Counted from the first letter of the stretch, positions 23,606 to 32,768 are shown. The stretch: 64,000 nt of DNA from Amycolatopsis sp. NBC_01480 (GCF_036227205.1 NZ_CP109442.1:186001-250000), one strand, 5' to 3'. Notes: generated by a model not told the origin, from the sequence alone. Made by a program: numbers and translations.

Positions 23606-24961
23606 TCACGCGAGCGGAGTGGTGCTGACGGTCGCGCGGATCTCGGTCTGCACGTGGTTTTCGACGTCGGGCTTGGCCGAGCCGCCGTCCGGTTCGCCCC
23701 ACACGACGGTGACCTCGGCACCGTCGACCGCGTCCGCTTCGTCGATCATGGCCAGCGACGACCAGCCACCGACGTTGACGGTGTAGCCGGTCCGGTTGGA
23801 GATGCCGACGACGCGATCGCCTGCGCGGACGGTGTCGTACTGGAAGGTCGCGTAGACGGCGTACGGCACTTGCAGGTACTTCGTCCGTGCCTTGCCGCCG
23901 AAGAGTCCGCCGGCCAGCAGCCGGGTGACGTCTTCGTCGTGCCAGCGCAGCCAGACCTTGCGCCGGTGCGGCCGGCCGGCCATCCGCTCGAGTGCCGACC
24001 GGCCGAGGAAGTCGTGGTCGAACTTGACGACGTTGCCGTAGCCGAGCTCCCAGGGCGTGGGGTAGTAGTCCTCGATGTCGGCGGAGTCGAAGCTGCCGCC
24101 GAGGCAGGCCCGCCCGGCGAACGACGCGTCCGCGCTCAGCCATTCGCGGAACGCCCGGGTGGATTCGCCGGAGTAGATCGCCGGGACGGGCAGGCCGATC
24201 CAGCCTGACTCCAGCGCCGTCGTGGAGTAGGCGATCGCCCCACCTTCGCGCAGGCCGAACTCCTCGCCCGCGCGCAGGAGCGCCTCCAGGACGGCGGGCC
24301 CCTCGGCGAGTGGCCCGAACAGTTCGAGGCCGGTCATCTCCATGCCGGGGGTGCCGGTCATGGTGTGGTTCAGCGCGCGCACCACGTGCCCGGCGACGGT
24401 GAACCGGCCCATGCGGAAGAACTTGATGCGGTCGATGGGCCCGCCGTGGGCCTTTTCCGCGATCTTCAGCGCCGCCGGTCCCTGCAGCTGGTAGCGGTAC
24501 AGGAGCCGCCGGCCCTGGTTCAGCGGTGTGCTCTCGTCCCGGGTCACCTCGACCCGGTAGCCGCCCGTTTCGGCCTGGAAGGTGATCCAGTCGTGCACCG
24601 ACGCTCCCCCGACCAGGCTGACCTTGTCGTCCGCCATGCCGAAGAGGATCGCGTCGCCCACGAAGTAGCCGTCCTCGCGAACGGCGACGTACTGCTTGGC
24701 CCGGTCGGTGCCGAACGTGGCGAAGCTGTTGACGCCGAAGTCGCTCATCAGCCGGTGTGCGTCCGGGCCGGTGAACGTGACGTCGAGCATGTGGTGGGAC
24801 TGGTCGAACAGGACCGCGGTTTCTTTCCACGACGCCTGTTCGTCGCGCCAGTTCGAATACTCGCTCTTGATCGGGAACGGGTGTGCTCCGCCCGGGGTGT
24901 GCCTCAGCATCGGCACCGGCCCGCCGGATCGCCGGATCTTGGTTTCGAGGCTCTCTGACAT
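23606..24961 (-). CDS. ligM: LigM/DesA-type THF-dependent aromatic O-demethylase
   Basis: A 451-residue GcvT-fold enzyme that transfers a methyl group from a methoxylated aromatic (vanillate, syringate or 3-O-methylgallate type) to THF. The sequence follows LigM/DesA closely by eye: NWRDEQASWKETAVLFDQSH, HMLDVTFTGPDAHRLMSDFG, VHDWITFQAETGGYRVEV, LESGWIGLPVPAIYSGE and ELGYGNVVKFDHDFLGR. The symbol is given by family likeness; the true substrate is not known. AAGGGAA supports ATG 24961. It lies between a thioredoxin-reductase-like gene and purU, in an operon downstream of the duplicated promoter element and the AraC gene. Confidence 0.87.
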   Translation of the reverse strand: MSESLETKIRRSGGPVPMLRHTPGGAHPFPIKSEYSNWRDEQASWKETAVLFDQSHHMLDVTFTGPDAHRLMSDFGVNSFATFGTDRAKQYVAVREDGYFVGDAILFGMADDKVSLVGGASVHDWITFQAETGGYRVEVTRDESTPLNQGRRLLYRYQLQGPAALKIAEKAHGGPIDRIKFFRMGRFTVAGHVVRALNHTMTGTPGMEMTGLELFGPLAEGPAVLEALLRAGEEFGLREGGAIAYSTTALESGWIGLPVPAIYSGESTRAFREWLSADASFAGRACLGGSFDSADIEDYYPTPWELGYGNVVKFDHDFLGRSALERMAGRPHRRKVWLRWHDEDVTRLLAGGLFGGKARTKYLQVPYAVYATFQYDTVRAGDRVVGISNRTGYTVNVGGWSSLAMIDEADAVDGAEVTVVWGEPDGGSAKPDVENHVQTEIRATVSTTPLA

Positions 24962-25037
24962 GCGAATTCCCTTCTGCGGCCGTCGAAGACCGCCGTGTGC
25001 TCGGAGGCTCTGTGCGTGGGCTGTCCCGGAGCGGCGG

Positions 25038-25976
25038 TCAGCCGGCCGGTGCGGCGGCCAGCCAGCGCTCGGCGTCGATCGCCGCCGAGCAGCCGGAACC
25101 GGCAGCGGTGATCGCCTGGCGGTAGCTGCGGTCGACCAGGTCACCGCAAGCGAACACGCCGTCGGCGGTGGTGCGGGTGGACGGGGATCCGACGGTCACG
25201 TAGCCGTCCGGGTCGGTCGCGACGACGCCGCGGACCAGCTCGCTGCGCGGATCGTGCCCGATCGCGACGAACATCCCGGTGACGCCGAGAGCGGATTCCC
25301 GTCCGGTCTTGGTGTCGCGCAAGGTCAGGTGCGTGACCTTGCCGTCGCTTTCGCCGTGGACGGCGGCGACCGCGGCCCCGGTGTGCCAGCGGATCTTCGC
25401 GTCGGCACGGGCTCGCTCGAGCATGATGCGCGAGGCCCGGAATTCATCGCTGCGGTGCACGATCGTGACCGAGCGGGCGAATCGGGTGAGGAAGGTGGCC
25501 TCTTCCATCGCGGAGTCACCGCCGCCGATCACCGCGATGTCCTGGTCCCGGAAGAAGAACCCGTCACAGGTCGCGCAGGACGACACGCCGTGGCCCAGAA
25601 GCTCCTGCTCGCCGGGAACACCGAGATAGCGCGCCGCCGCCCCCATGGCGAGGACCACCGCGCGGGCGTGATGGGTGACGCCGCCCGCGGAGACGGACTT
25701 GACCGGCCCGGTCAGGTCGACGGACTCGACGTCCTCGGCGCGCAATTCGGCTCCGAAGTGCGCCGCCTGCTTGCGGAGCTGCTCCATGAGCGCGGGACCG
25801 GAGACCCCCTCGGGGAAACCCGGGAAGTTCTCGACCTCCGTCGTGGTCATCAGCGCGCCACCGAACTGGGTGCCCTCGAACACGAGCGGGCGGAGCTGGG
25901 CGCGGGCGGCGTACACCGCCGCGGTGTATCCCGCCGGGCCGGAGCCGATGATGATGAGGTCATGGAACAAGGGCAT
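25038..25976 (-). CDS. Thioredoxin-reductase-like flavoprotein
   Basis: A 312-residue NADPH-dependent disulfide reductase. It has the FAD motif [18 protein letters not shown], the redox-active CATC in [11 protein letters not shown], the NADPH motif [13 protein letters not shown] and the C-terminal [24 protein letters not shown] before ATG 25976 fixes the start. It is the first gene of the O-demethylase operon, with no thioredoxin beside it; a role as an electron-transfer or redox-maintenance partner of the pathway is possible but unproven. A second housekeeping trxB is expected elsewhere. Confidence 0.88.
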   Translation of the reverse strand: MPLFHDLIIIGSGPAGYTAAVYAARAQLRPLVFEGTQFGGALMTTTEVENFPGFPEGVSGPALMEQLRKQAAHFGAELRAEDVESVDLTGPVKSVSAGGVTHHARAVVLAMGAAARYLGVPGEQELLGHGVSSCATCDGFFFRDQDIAVIGGGDSAMEEATFLTRFARSVTIVHRSDEFRASRIMLERARADAKIRWHTGAAVAAVHGESDGKVTHLTLRDTKTGRESALGVTGMFVAIGHDPRSELVRGVVATDPDGYVTVGSPSTRTTADGVFACGDLVDRSYRQAITAAGSGCSAAIDAERWLAAAPAG

Positions 25977-26116
25977 GGCAAATCTCCTCGGCGGCGATGC
26001 GAATGGAACGCCGGAGTGACGATGGAATTGATGTCCTGAAAGGACAGATGAAAACGAATCAGCGGGCGCGGTAACTTGCGTGTTCCTTCACCAGGAAGGT
26101 TATCGGCCGCGCCGGT

Positions 26117-26186
26117 ACCGGCCGAGTCGTTGCCCGAAGCCGGAGGTGCCGGTTAACGAACCGCGGTACCGGACCGCAGCGTCGTG
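26117..26186 (-). promoter_or_regulatory. Duplicated promoter element, copy 1 (O-demethylase operon)
   Basis: On the minus strand the block reads GCACCTCCGGCTTCG, two variable bases, CAACG, one base, CTCGGCCGGT. It lies upstream of the thioredoxin-reductase-LigM operon and runs back into the 3' end of the AraC gene. A copy with about 90 percent identity over its first 53 bases occurs at 34678-34752 before the ring-cleavage operon. The shared part is the natural candidate for the AraC regulator's binding site. Confidence 0.6.
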
Positions 26187-27193
26187 GCCGGACGGACCCC
26201 GAAGCGCTCGCTGTAACTGGTCGCGAACCGGCCGGCGTGCCAGAAGCCCCAGCGGCACGAGACTTCGGTGACGGTGGTGCCGTCTCCGGGATTGGCCCGC
26301 TGAAGCTCCTCGTGCGCGCGAATCAACCGCTGCTCACGAATGAACTCCCGCGGAGTCTTGCCCAGTTCCTTCCGGAAGCCCAGCTCGAGCGCCCGGACCG
26401 TGACACCCACCGCGTGGGCCAGCTCGGGGATCGTCCAGGTGGCCTGTTCCTCGGCCGAAACCAGGTCGATCGCCTCGCGGACGCTGCGGCGGCCCGGCCG
26501 CACTCGCTCCCCCAGGAGCCGGGCCCGGTAGTTGTGGTCCAGGCCCAGCAGCACCGTGAAGAGGATCTGCTCTTCGAGCCGGCGGGTGACCACGGCCGGC
26601 AGGGGTGAATCCGGGTCCTTCGCGTCGTAGCTGGCCGCCAGCAGTTCGGCGGTCCCCGCCAGCGACAGGCGAGCCGGGCCGGTGACCGGGCCGGACCGGA
26701 AGCGCAGGTCCGTGGGCGGCGGCTCCAGGAGCAGGTTCCCCAGCGCGTGCTCGACCGCGTGCGAGTCGATGCGCAGCGTGAGTACCGAGGCCTGGTCGCT
26801 CCACCGCGCGTGCATGGCGTCGCGCGAGCTGGTGACCCCCGCCGTCTCCCCGGCCACGAGGTCGAACTCGCTGCCCTGGTGGCGCAGCTGCACGTGGCCG
26901 TCGATCGGGAGCACGACCGCCAGGTAGTCACCGCGCGAAGTACCGAGCCGGTCCACGACGACATCGGTGCCGTAGCTCATGTACAGGAGCCAGGCGGAGT
27001 GGACCCGGACCGCGCGGCAGGTGGCCTCGAACCGCTGGTCCTGATCGCTGACGACCAGCTGGTTCGTCGACAGAATCGCCGCCGACAGGGCCAGCGCCTC
27101 CACCGGGTCTTTCGTGCTGTAGCGCTCGTAGGCGTGCAACGGGCCGTCGTGGTGGCTGCTCCCCGGGGCGACGAGGCTGTCGTGTTCGAGCAT
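26153..27193 (-). CDS. AraC-family regulator of aromatic catabolism
   Basis: A 346-residue regulator with an N-terminal ligand-binding half of the AraC_binding_2 type (SAWLLYMSYGTDVVVDRLGT, VVLPIDGHVQLRHQG) and a C-terminal double helix-turn-helix (ELAHAVGVTVRALELGFRKE, then CRWGFWHAGRFATSYSERFG). GGAGGAG six bases before ATG 27193 fixes the start. It lies between the two catabolic operons on the same strand. Its 3' end is part of the duplicated element, of which a decayed second copy sits at 34678-34790. Confidence 0.88.
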   Translation of the reverse strand: MLEHDSLVAPGSSHHDGPLHAYERYSTKDPVEALALSAAILSTNQLVVSDQDQRFEATCRAVRVHSAWLLYMSYGTDVVVDRLGTSRGDYLAVVLPIDGHVQLRHQGSEFDLVAGETAGVTSSRDAMHARWSDQASVLTLRIDSHAVEHALGNLLLEPPPTDLRFRSGPVTGPARLSLAGTAELLAASYDAKDPDSPLPAVVTRRLEEQILFTVLLGLDHNYRARLLGERVRPGRRSVREAIDLVSAEEQATWTIPELAHAVGVTVRALELGFRKELGKTPREFIREQRLIRAHEELQRANPGDGTTVTEVSCRWGFWHAGRFATSYSERFGVRPATTLRSGTAVR

Positions 27194-27264
27194 TCCGCTC
27201 TCCTCCCGAACTCCTTTGTGCCCTGTTCGCCCCGAGTTTGACGACGGAAGTCGGAAAACCGATC

Positions 27265-28203
27265 TTACCATTGTTGCTTCGGCCGGAAAGGAATCACGGG
27301 ACGGCCTTCGCGGATGCGCGCGTCGACGGCGCCGAGCGGGCCGCCTTCCAGGCGGACCCGGTCGCCAGGACCGAGGTAAGGGTAGGCGTCGGCGCCGTGC
27401 ACCCGGGACAGCTCGAGGATGCATCCAGTGCCCACGGTGCCGCTGGCGATGACGTCGCCGGGCACGAGCCGGGTGCCGCGAGAGGCGTAGCAGATCATCT
27501 CGCCGAACGACCAGTACAAGTCGGCCAGATTGCCGCTGCTGTAGGTCACGCCGTTGACCGACCCGGTCAGCTCGACGTCGTAAGCGCGGCCCGAGGCCAG
27601 TGCCTCGAACTCGTCGGTCGTGACCAGCCAGGGGCCGAAGCTGCTCGCCGAGTCCTTGCCCTTGGCCGGCCCGAGGCCCACCCGCATCTCGGCGGCCTGC
27701 AGGTCGCGGTTGCTCCAGTCGCAGAACAGCGTGAACCCGGCGATGTGGCCGACCGCCTCGTCCGGCGACAGGTCGGCGCCGGCCCGCCCGATGACGGCGG
27801 CCACCTCGATCTCGTAGTCGAGCGCGGCGCTGCCCGGCGCGATCTCCACGTCCGCGTGCGCGCCGCGCACTGCCGCCGGATTGGTGAAGTAGAACACCGG
27901 CAGCTCGTACCAGAGCGGGTCCACCGGCTGCCCGAGCGCGACGCTCGAGGTCACCACGTGTTCCTCGAACGCCATGAAGTCCCTGATCGACGGCGGCACC
28001 GGCACCGGCGCCAGCAGTTCCACCGCCGCCGGGTCGGTGCCCGGTTCCCGGGCCGCCGCCATCTCCGCGGCGCGGAGGCGGGAGCCGTCGTCACCGAGCA
28101 GGTCGATCAGCCTCGATGCGCCGGGAACCCGATGAAGCTGCCCGCCCTGCCAGATCCCCACTCGCTCGGCGCCGTCAGGCCCCCGGTAGCTGCTGATCCG
28201 CAT
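27265..28203 (-). CDS. Fumarylacetoacetate-hydrolase family protein
   Basis: A 312-residue FAH-fold enzyme. The metal site is expected at the acidic cluster LDYEIEVAAVIG and FTLFCDWSNRDLQ; KGKDSASSFGPWLVTTDE and VIASGTVGTGC are family signatures. Members hydrolyse acylpyruvates or hydrate/decarboxylate ring-cleavage products. GAGGGAG before ATG 28203 is a good binding site. It stands between the AraC gene and the hairpin repeat, so it may be transcribed with the regulator. Substrate unknown. Confidence 0.88.
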   Translation of the reverse strand: MRISSYRGPDGAERVGIWQGGQLHRVPGASRLIDLLGDDGSRLRAAEMAAAREPGTDPAAVELLAPVPVPPSIRDFMAFEEHVVTSSVALGQPVDPLWYELPVFYFTNPAAVRGAHADVEIAPGSAALDYEIEVAAVIGRAGADLSPDEAVGHIAGFTLFCDWSNRDLQAAEMRVGLGPAKGKDSASSFGPWLVTTDEFEALASGRAYDVELTGSVNGVTYSSGNLADLYWSFGEMICYASRGTRLVPGDVIASGTVGTGCILELSRVHGADAYPYLGPGDRVRLEGGPLGAVDARIREGRPVIPFRPKQQW

Positions 28204-28228
28204 GACTGTACTCCCTCTGCTGATCAGG

Positions 28229-28274
28229 CTCGTGAGTGTTCATGACGGTTAGAACCGTCATAGACACTCACGAG
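28229..28274. terminator. Palindromic repeat, second copy
   Basis: CTCGTGAGTGT and its complement ACACTCACGAG, with inner arms ATGACGGTT / AACCGTCAT, form a near-perfect 46-base hairpin in the 87-base gap between the SDR gene and the FAH gene. The first 30 bases are nearly identical to the hairpin at 19878-19917. It probably ends the ring-cleavage transcript. Two copies in one window suggest a dispersed repeat family. Confidence 0.65.
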
Positions 28275-28290
28275 TCGTTGGGGCGCAGCG

Positions 28291-29007
28291 CTAGAGCAGG
28301 TGCGCGCCCGCGTCCACGACGAGGTTCTCGCCGTTGACGCTCGAACAGGTCAGCAGGAACAGCACCGCCGCGACGATGTCCTGCGGAGTGGGCAGCCGCT
28401 TGGCCGGCGTGCGCAGGCGCTGCGCCTCGAAGAACTCGGCGCGGATCGGGTCGGCGTTGTCGATGGCCTCCGTGCCCGCGACCGTGCCGGGCGTGATGGC
28501 GTTCACCCGCACCGGGGCGATCTCGACCGCCAGCGAGTTGACCAGGCCGGGAATGGCGGAGTTGGCCATCGACATGGTCGTGGACCCCGGCGAGGGCCGC
28601 CACATGGACAGGCCGCTGAACAGCACGACGGAGCCGTCCGGGTCGAGCTTGGGCAATGCGTGCGCGACGGCGTTCGCGTAGCCGACCGTCTTGATCAGCA
28701 TCATCCGCGCGGCGGCGTCCGCCCGGAAGCCGGCCGCGGTGTTGTGGTCCCGCTCGATGGCGGTGAGCACCAGATGGTCGACCACGTCGAGGTCGCTGAA
28801 CAGCCGGCCGATGGAGCCGGCGTCCAGCAAGTCGCAGGCGAGCCCGCGAGCCGACGGGCCGAGTTCGGCGGCACGGGCGGCCGCGACGTCCGCGTCCCGC
28901 CCGGTGACCGTCACCCGCGCGCCCTGTTCCGCCGCGGTCCGGGCCAGTGCGAACCCCAGGCCACGCGCTCCGCCGATGACGAGCAGGTGTGCGTCTTTCT
29001 TGAGCAT
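28291..29007 (-). CDS. SDR-family protein lacking the YxxxK motif
   Basis: A 238-residue Rossmann-fold protein with GGARGLGFALA for the cofactor and a C-terminal NGENLVVDAGAHLL typical of SDRs. The catalytic Ser region (LFSGLSMWRPSPG) is there, but where YxxxK should stand the sequence reads MSMAN, so both Tyr and Lys are replaced. It may be a non-canonical reductase or a non-catalytic member. AAAAGGATG six bases upstream favours the ATG at 29007 over the ATG at 29016. It is the last gene of the ring-cleavage operon. Confidence 0.8.
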   Translation of the reverse strand: MLKKDAHLLVIGGARGLGFALARTAAEQGARVTVTGRDADVAAARAAELGPSARGLACDLLDAGSIGRLFSDLDVVDHLVLTAIERDHNTAAGFRADAAARMMLIKTVGYANAVAHALPKLDPDGSVVLFSGLSMWRPSPGSTTMSMANSAIPGLVNSLAVEIAPVRVNAITPGTVAGTEAIDNADPIRAEFFEAQRLRTPAKRLPTPQDIVAAVLFLLTCSSVNGENLVVDAGAHLL

Positions 29008-29025
29008 CGTGCCCATCCTTTTCTT

Positions 29026-30513
29026 CTACGCCGCCGATACGGCGGACGGCAGCAACACGGTCTCGAGTGCGGCGGCCAAGGCGTCCAATTCGGCCGAGGT
29101 GCCTGCGGCGCCGAAGAGGTACCGATCGGGCCTGATGATCACGGCGGCTGAGCCCAGACTCGTTACCCAGTCCCGAATCTCCTCGGAGAACTCGTCGAGG
29201 ACCCGGGCGCCGAGCGACTTCAGCAACGCCTTCGTCCGATCGCTGGTCCCGGAAAGGACCGCCGGATCTCCCACCACGGCGAAGCGGTAGCCCACGACAT
29301 CGTCGAGGAGCCGGCCACTCGCGGTTCTCGGCTGGGCGCTCAGCGTTCCGGCGAGTTCGTTCGTCTCGTCCCGGACGCCCGGGCCGAGCCGCGGGCGCAG
29401 TGCCTCGGCCCGGAACACGGGCGGGTCCTCCTCCGCCGCCACCAGAGCCTCGATCTTGTTCGCCAGCTGCGCGGACAGCTTTGTGTACGCGTCCACATGC
29501 GGCCGGCGCTCGGTCTCGTAGGTGTCCAGCAGCCCGATCGGCGAGTCGCCGCGGACTACCCGGCCGAGCTTCCAGGCGAGATTCGTGGCGTCCCGGATGC
29601 CGGAACACATCCCCTGGCCGAGGTGGGGCGGCATGGTGTGGGCGGAGTCCCCGGCGATCAGGACCCGGCCGGCGCGCCACGGGCTGGCCGTGAGCGACCG
29701 CCACTCGTAGACGTCACAGCGGAGCAGCCGGTACTGGTCCGGGCTGAACCACGGCGAAAGCAGTTCGTACGCCTTCTCGGTCCGCTCGAAGGCCGCCGCG
29801 TCGTCATCCGGGCGAAGCATCAGTTCGAGCCGCAAGCGAGGCGCGGCGATCGGCGTGAACGTCAGCGGATTGCGGATCGCGCCCTGGATGAAGGCATCGC
29901 GGCCGGTGAGATTTTCGTTGGTGACAAAGGGAGTGATGTCGATGATCAGGGAGCGGTGGGTCGCGTGGTGATCGATCTGCGCGCAGCCCATGAACCCGCG
30001 CACACTCGAGTTGGCGCCGTCGCACCCCACCACGAACCGCGCCCGGATCCGGCGGTCCTGCGCGGTGGCGATCTCGCGGACGTGCACCAGCACGCCGTCG
30101 CCGGCGTCCTCCAGCGCGGTGACCTCCCAGCCGAAGTACGTGCTCGCCTTGGCGTAGCTGTGGACCTTGCCGCGCAACACGGCCTCGAAGTCGGGCTGGT
30201 GGAACATGTAGTCCGACTGCCAGCCCTGCTCGGTGCGTCCCCGGTTCATCGCCATCTGCATCACGATGCGCCACTTCGAGTCGTAGTGGCGGTAGATGCC
30301 CATCAGCGAGAAGTCCTTCTCGAGGTGCTGCACACCGAGCGTCTGGAACGCTCTCATCGTCTCGTCGTCGACGTGAGTCGCGCGGGGACGGGCCATCGGC
30401 ATCCGGCCGCGGTCGATGACCGCGACCCGGAGGCCCTCCGTCTCCAGGAGTCGCGCGAGCGCCAGACCTGTTGTCCCGCAACCGATTACGGCGACATCAA
30501 CCGCACTGTTCAT
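29026..30513 (-). CDS. FAD-dependent aromatic hydroxylase (MhpA/PheA type)
   Basis: A 495-residue flavin monooxygenase. Signature motifs: GCGTTGLALARLLE (FAD ADP part), VVGCDGANSSVRGF (the DG motif) and LIAGDSAHTMPPHLGQGM (the GD motif); a C-terminal thioredoxin-like tail follows. It should hydroxylate a phenolic ring with NAD(P)H and O2 to give a substrate for the extradiol dioxygenase encoded upstream in the operon. GAGGG precedes ATG 30513. Confidence 0.9.
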   Translation of the reverse strand: MNSAVDVAVIGCGTTGLALARLLETEGLRVAVIDRGRMPMARPRATHVDDETMRAFQTLGVQHLEKDFSLMGIYRHYDSKWRIVMQMAMNRGRTEQGWQSDYMFHQPDFEAVLRGKVHSYAKASTYFGWEVTALEDAGDGVLVHVREIATAQDRRIRARFVVGCDGANSSVRGFMGCAQIDHHATHRSLIIDITPFVTNENLTGRDAFIQGAIRNPLTFTPIAAPRLRLELMLRPDDDAAAFERTEKAYELLSPWFSPDQYRLLRCDVYEWRSLTASPWRAGRVLIAGDSAHTMPPHLGQGMCSGIRDATNLAWKLGRVVRGDSPIGLLDTYETERRPHVDAYTKLSAQLANKIEALVAAEEDPPVFRAEALRPRLGPGVRDETNELAGTLSAQPRTASGRLLDDVVGYRFAVVGDPAVLSGTSDRTKALLKSLGARVLDEFSEEIRDWVTSLGSAAVIIRPDRYLFGAAGTSAELDALAAALETVLLPSAVSAA

Positions 30514-30559
30514 AGCACCCTCGAGTCTGGTGTGGATGGATGGGGACGCGGCACACTGC

Positions 30560-30982
30560 TCAGCCGAGGCTGAACTTGTCGGCGAGCAGGCTGAAGCTGA
30601 GCCGGACGGTCCCCTCGTTCAGTTGCCAGCCGTGCACGGTGTTCACCCGGAGGCCTTCGCGGTGGAAGGGTTCGGTGTCGGAGATGGCCACCGCGGCGGC
30701 CAGGGAGGATGCCCTGATGATGGCGGTGCCGCTGCCGTCCCACTGGTCACCGGCGGCGTTGGCGCCGGACAGGAACAACACACCGTTCTCCTCCTGCTCT
30801 TCCAGCCAGAGGATGTGTTCCCGGAGGTGGGGGGCCAGATAGTCCAGCGGTGCGTCCACGGAATGCGTCATGTCCATCCGGATCATGTAGAACTGCACCT
30901 GACGCAGGTTTTGCAAGTGCTCTTCGAGGGTGCGCGAGTCCGGCCCGGGGCCGGGCCGGTTTTCGGTTCCACTGGTGGTCAT
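30560..30982 (-). CDS. YciI-like protein
   Basis: A 140-residue protein with a YciI-type ferredoxin-like fold: the segment RQVQFYMIRMDMTHSVDAPL, then LAPHLREHILWLEEQEENGV (the conserved His-containing helix) and AIIRASSLAAAVAISDTEPF. Close relatives include muconolactone-isomerase-like enzymes and accessory proteins. Its place between the flavin hydroxylase and the SMP-30 protein suggests isomerase or accessory duty in the ring-cleavage route. GAGGAGA precedes ATG 30982. Confidence 0.75.
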   Translation of the reverse strand: MTTSGTENRPGPGPDSRTLEEHLQNLRQVQFYMIRMDMTHSVDAPLDYLAPHLREHILWLEEQEENGVLFLSGANAAGDQWDGSGTAIIRASSLAAAVAISDTEPFHREGLRVNTVHGWQLNEGTVRLSFSLLADKFSLG

Positions 30983-30994
30983 CTCGGATTCTCC

Positions 30995-31828
30995 TCAGCG
31001 GACAGCGTCTGGTTCGTAAACCTCGACGTGGGTTTTCAAGGTCTTGGCGGCGACTGCCTCCAGGACGGAGCCGCCGCCGGTTTCGGCCACGGTCACGAAA
31101 AGCCGGCCTTCCGGGTCCAGGCAGCACGCGACCGGCTGACCCTCACCCGTGCCGATCCGGTCCAGCCGACCGGATTCGTCGACGAGGGCGACCGCGTGGG
31201 CGCTGAGTGTGCAGACCCAGACGCCTTGCGCGGCGGCGCAGATCCCGTCGGGCCGCGCTTCAGGGTGCACCAGCGCGGCGAGGTCGGCGAACAGCCGCCG
31301 ATCGGTGAGCTGTCCGTCCACACCGACGGTGAAGGCGGTCAGCCGCTGGGCCCAGGTTTCGGCGACGACCAGGGTGCGGCCGTCGTCGATGATCGCCAGC
31401 CCGTTCGGGAACTCGACGTCTTCCGCCGCCACCGTCGCCCGGCCGTCCGGAGCGACCCGGATCAGGCGGCCCGGCCGCGGCTGTTCACCGAGGTGGGCGG
31501 CGTAGCCGACATCGCCGACATAAAGACCGCCGTGGCGGTCGCCGACCATGTCTCCCAAGGGGCCCGCGGCGACGTCGGACAGGTCGGCGTACGCCCCGAA
31601 GCCGGCTCCGTCCCAGAGCCCGACTCTCTTTTCGCGCATGATCGCGCCGGCCAGGCGGCCGCCGGGCAGGAACCACAATCCGTTCGATTGCGCGGTCAGC
31701 GGGGTGAAGGCCCAGGTGCCGCCGCTGTCGGTCCAGATCCCGCCCTTCTGCGGGTCCGAGACCCACAGCGCGCCGTCATTCCACCGTGGGCCTTCGCCCA
31801 GGGTCAGTCCGTCGCGGTACCGGCTCAT
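30995..31828 (-). CDS. SMP-30/gluconolactonase-family lactonase
   Basis: A 277-residue six-bladed beta-propeller. LGEGPRWNDGALWVSDPQKG carries the first metal-binding Glu, and FPNGLAIIDDGRTLVVAETW and RPDGICAAAQGVWV supply the Asn and Asp ligands. It should open a lactone formed in the pathway. The ATG at 31828 overlaps the dioxygenase stop by four bases; the much longer open frame upstream runs antisense-like through that gene and is rejected. Confidence 0.88.
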   Translation of the reverse strand: MSRYRDGLTLGEGPRWNDGALWVSDPQKGGIWTDSGGTWAFTPLTAQSNGLWFLPGGRLAGAIMREKRVGLWDGAGFGAYADLSDVAAGPLGDMVGDRHGGLYVGDVGYAAHLGEQPRPGRLIRVAPDGRATVAAEDVEFPNGLAIIDDGRTLVVAETWAQRLTAFTVGVDGQLTDRRLFADLAALVHPEARPDGICAAAQGVWVCTLSAHAVALVDESGRLDRIGTGEGQPVACCLDPEGRLFVTVAETGGGSVLEAVAAKTLKTHVEVYEPDAVR

Positions 31829-32751
31829 GGCGTTCCGTGCGCCCCGGTCATGTGGGCGGCGAGGTCCTCCGGGCGGATGAAGGACGGCGGAAGCGGCGGC
31901 CCCCAGCTGTAGGCGGCCTTGTCGTCCTCCCAGACCTGCGGGGACCACAGCGCGTCGTCGACGATGCAGTCGAGGTCGGAGTAGTACTCGGAGAACGTCC
32001 CCGCGGGGTCCCTGAGGTACCAGAAGAAGTTGGAGCCGATGAAATGGCGTCCCAGCCCCCACGCGTGGCGCTCGGGGTTGTCTTCGAGCATCGCCATCGC
32101 ACCTCGCCCGACTTCGTCGACGTCGTCGACCTGCCAGGCGGTGTGGTGCAGGAAGTTGACCGGCGCCCCCTGGACCAGCACGTTGTGATGGTCAGACGAG
32201 CACCTCATGAACGCCGCGGTGTCGCGGACCTCGTCGGACACCTTCAGCCCGAAGCCGTCGGTGAAGAACCTCTGACTGGTGGCCTGATCGACGGAGCCGA
32301 TCACGACGTGACCGAGTTTGCGCGGCCGCACCTTGCCTTCACGCAGGATCGCGGGCGCGCGGGCTTCCGGCCGCTCGATGAGTCCCGGCTGGTTGTGCGG
32401 GGCCTCCGGGGACGGGTGCTGAACCAGCCGCCGGGTCACCTTGGCCGTGACCTCGACCCCGGTGACCGGCTCGAGCGCCGTCACGGAGTCCGGGGAGAGC
32501 TGGGAAACGGCGACGTCGATCCGGCGGAGCCGGCCGGCGATCCAGCCGATGTCGTCGGGGTCGTCGACCCCGATCTCCATGCGCAGCAACTGCCGGTGCG
32601 GTGCCGGCACCAGCCGGAGCTGCTTGCCGCCGTCGGCCGTCGACAGCCAGCCGCCGTCCTCGCCGGCGAGCCCGAAGTCCTCGTAGTAGCCGCGGACCGC
32701 TGTCGCATCGGGCACCCCGATGGTCAGCGCGTTCAAGTTGTGCAGTGGCAT
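31825..32751 (-). CDS. Extradiol ring-cleavage dioxygenase (VOC/BphC type)
   Basis: A 308-residue two-module VOC protein. The Fe(II) ligands are readable as His in KLGHVVIGS, His in FLHHTAWQVDD and Glu in AGTFSEYYSD, the 2-His-1-Glu set of type I extradiol dioxygenases. It should cleave a catechol-like ring next to a hydroxyl. AAGGGAA precedes ATG 32751. Upstream is a second FAH-family gene and downstream the coupled lactonase. Confidence 0.87.
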   Translation of the reverse strand: MPLHNLNALTIGVPDATAVRGYYEDFGLAGEDGGWLSTADGGKQLRLVPAPHRQLLRMEIGVDDPDDIGWIAGRLRRIDVAVSQLSPDSVTALEPVTGVEVTAKVTRRLVQHPSPEAPHNQPGLIERPEARAPAILREGKVRPRKLGHVVIGSVDQATSQRFFTDGFGLKVSDEVRDTAAFMRCSSDHHNVLVQGAPVNFLHHTAWQVDDVDEVGRGAMAMLEDNPERHAWGLGRHFIGSNFFWYLRDPAGTFSEYYSDLDCIVDDALWSPQVWEDDKAAYSWGPPLPPSFIRPEDLAAHMTGAHGTP

Positions 32752-32768
32752 GAGCTGTTCCCTTCGAT

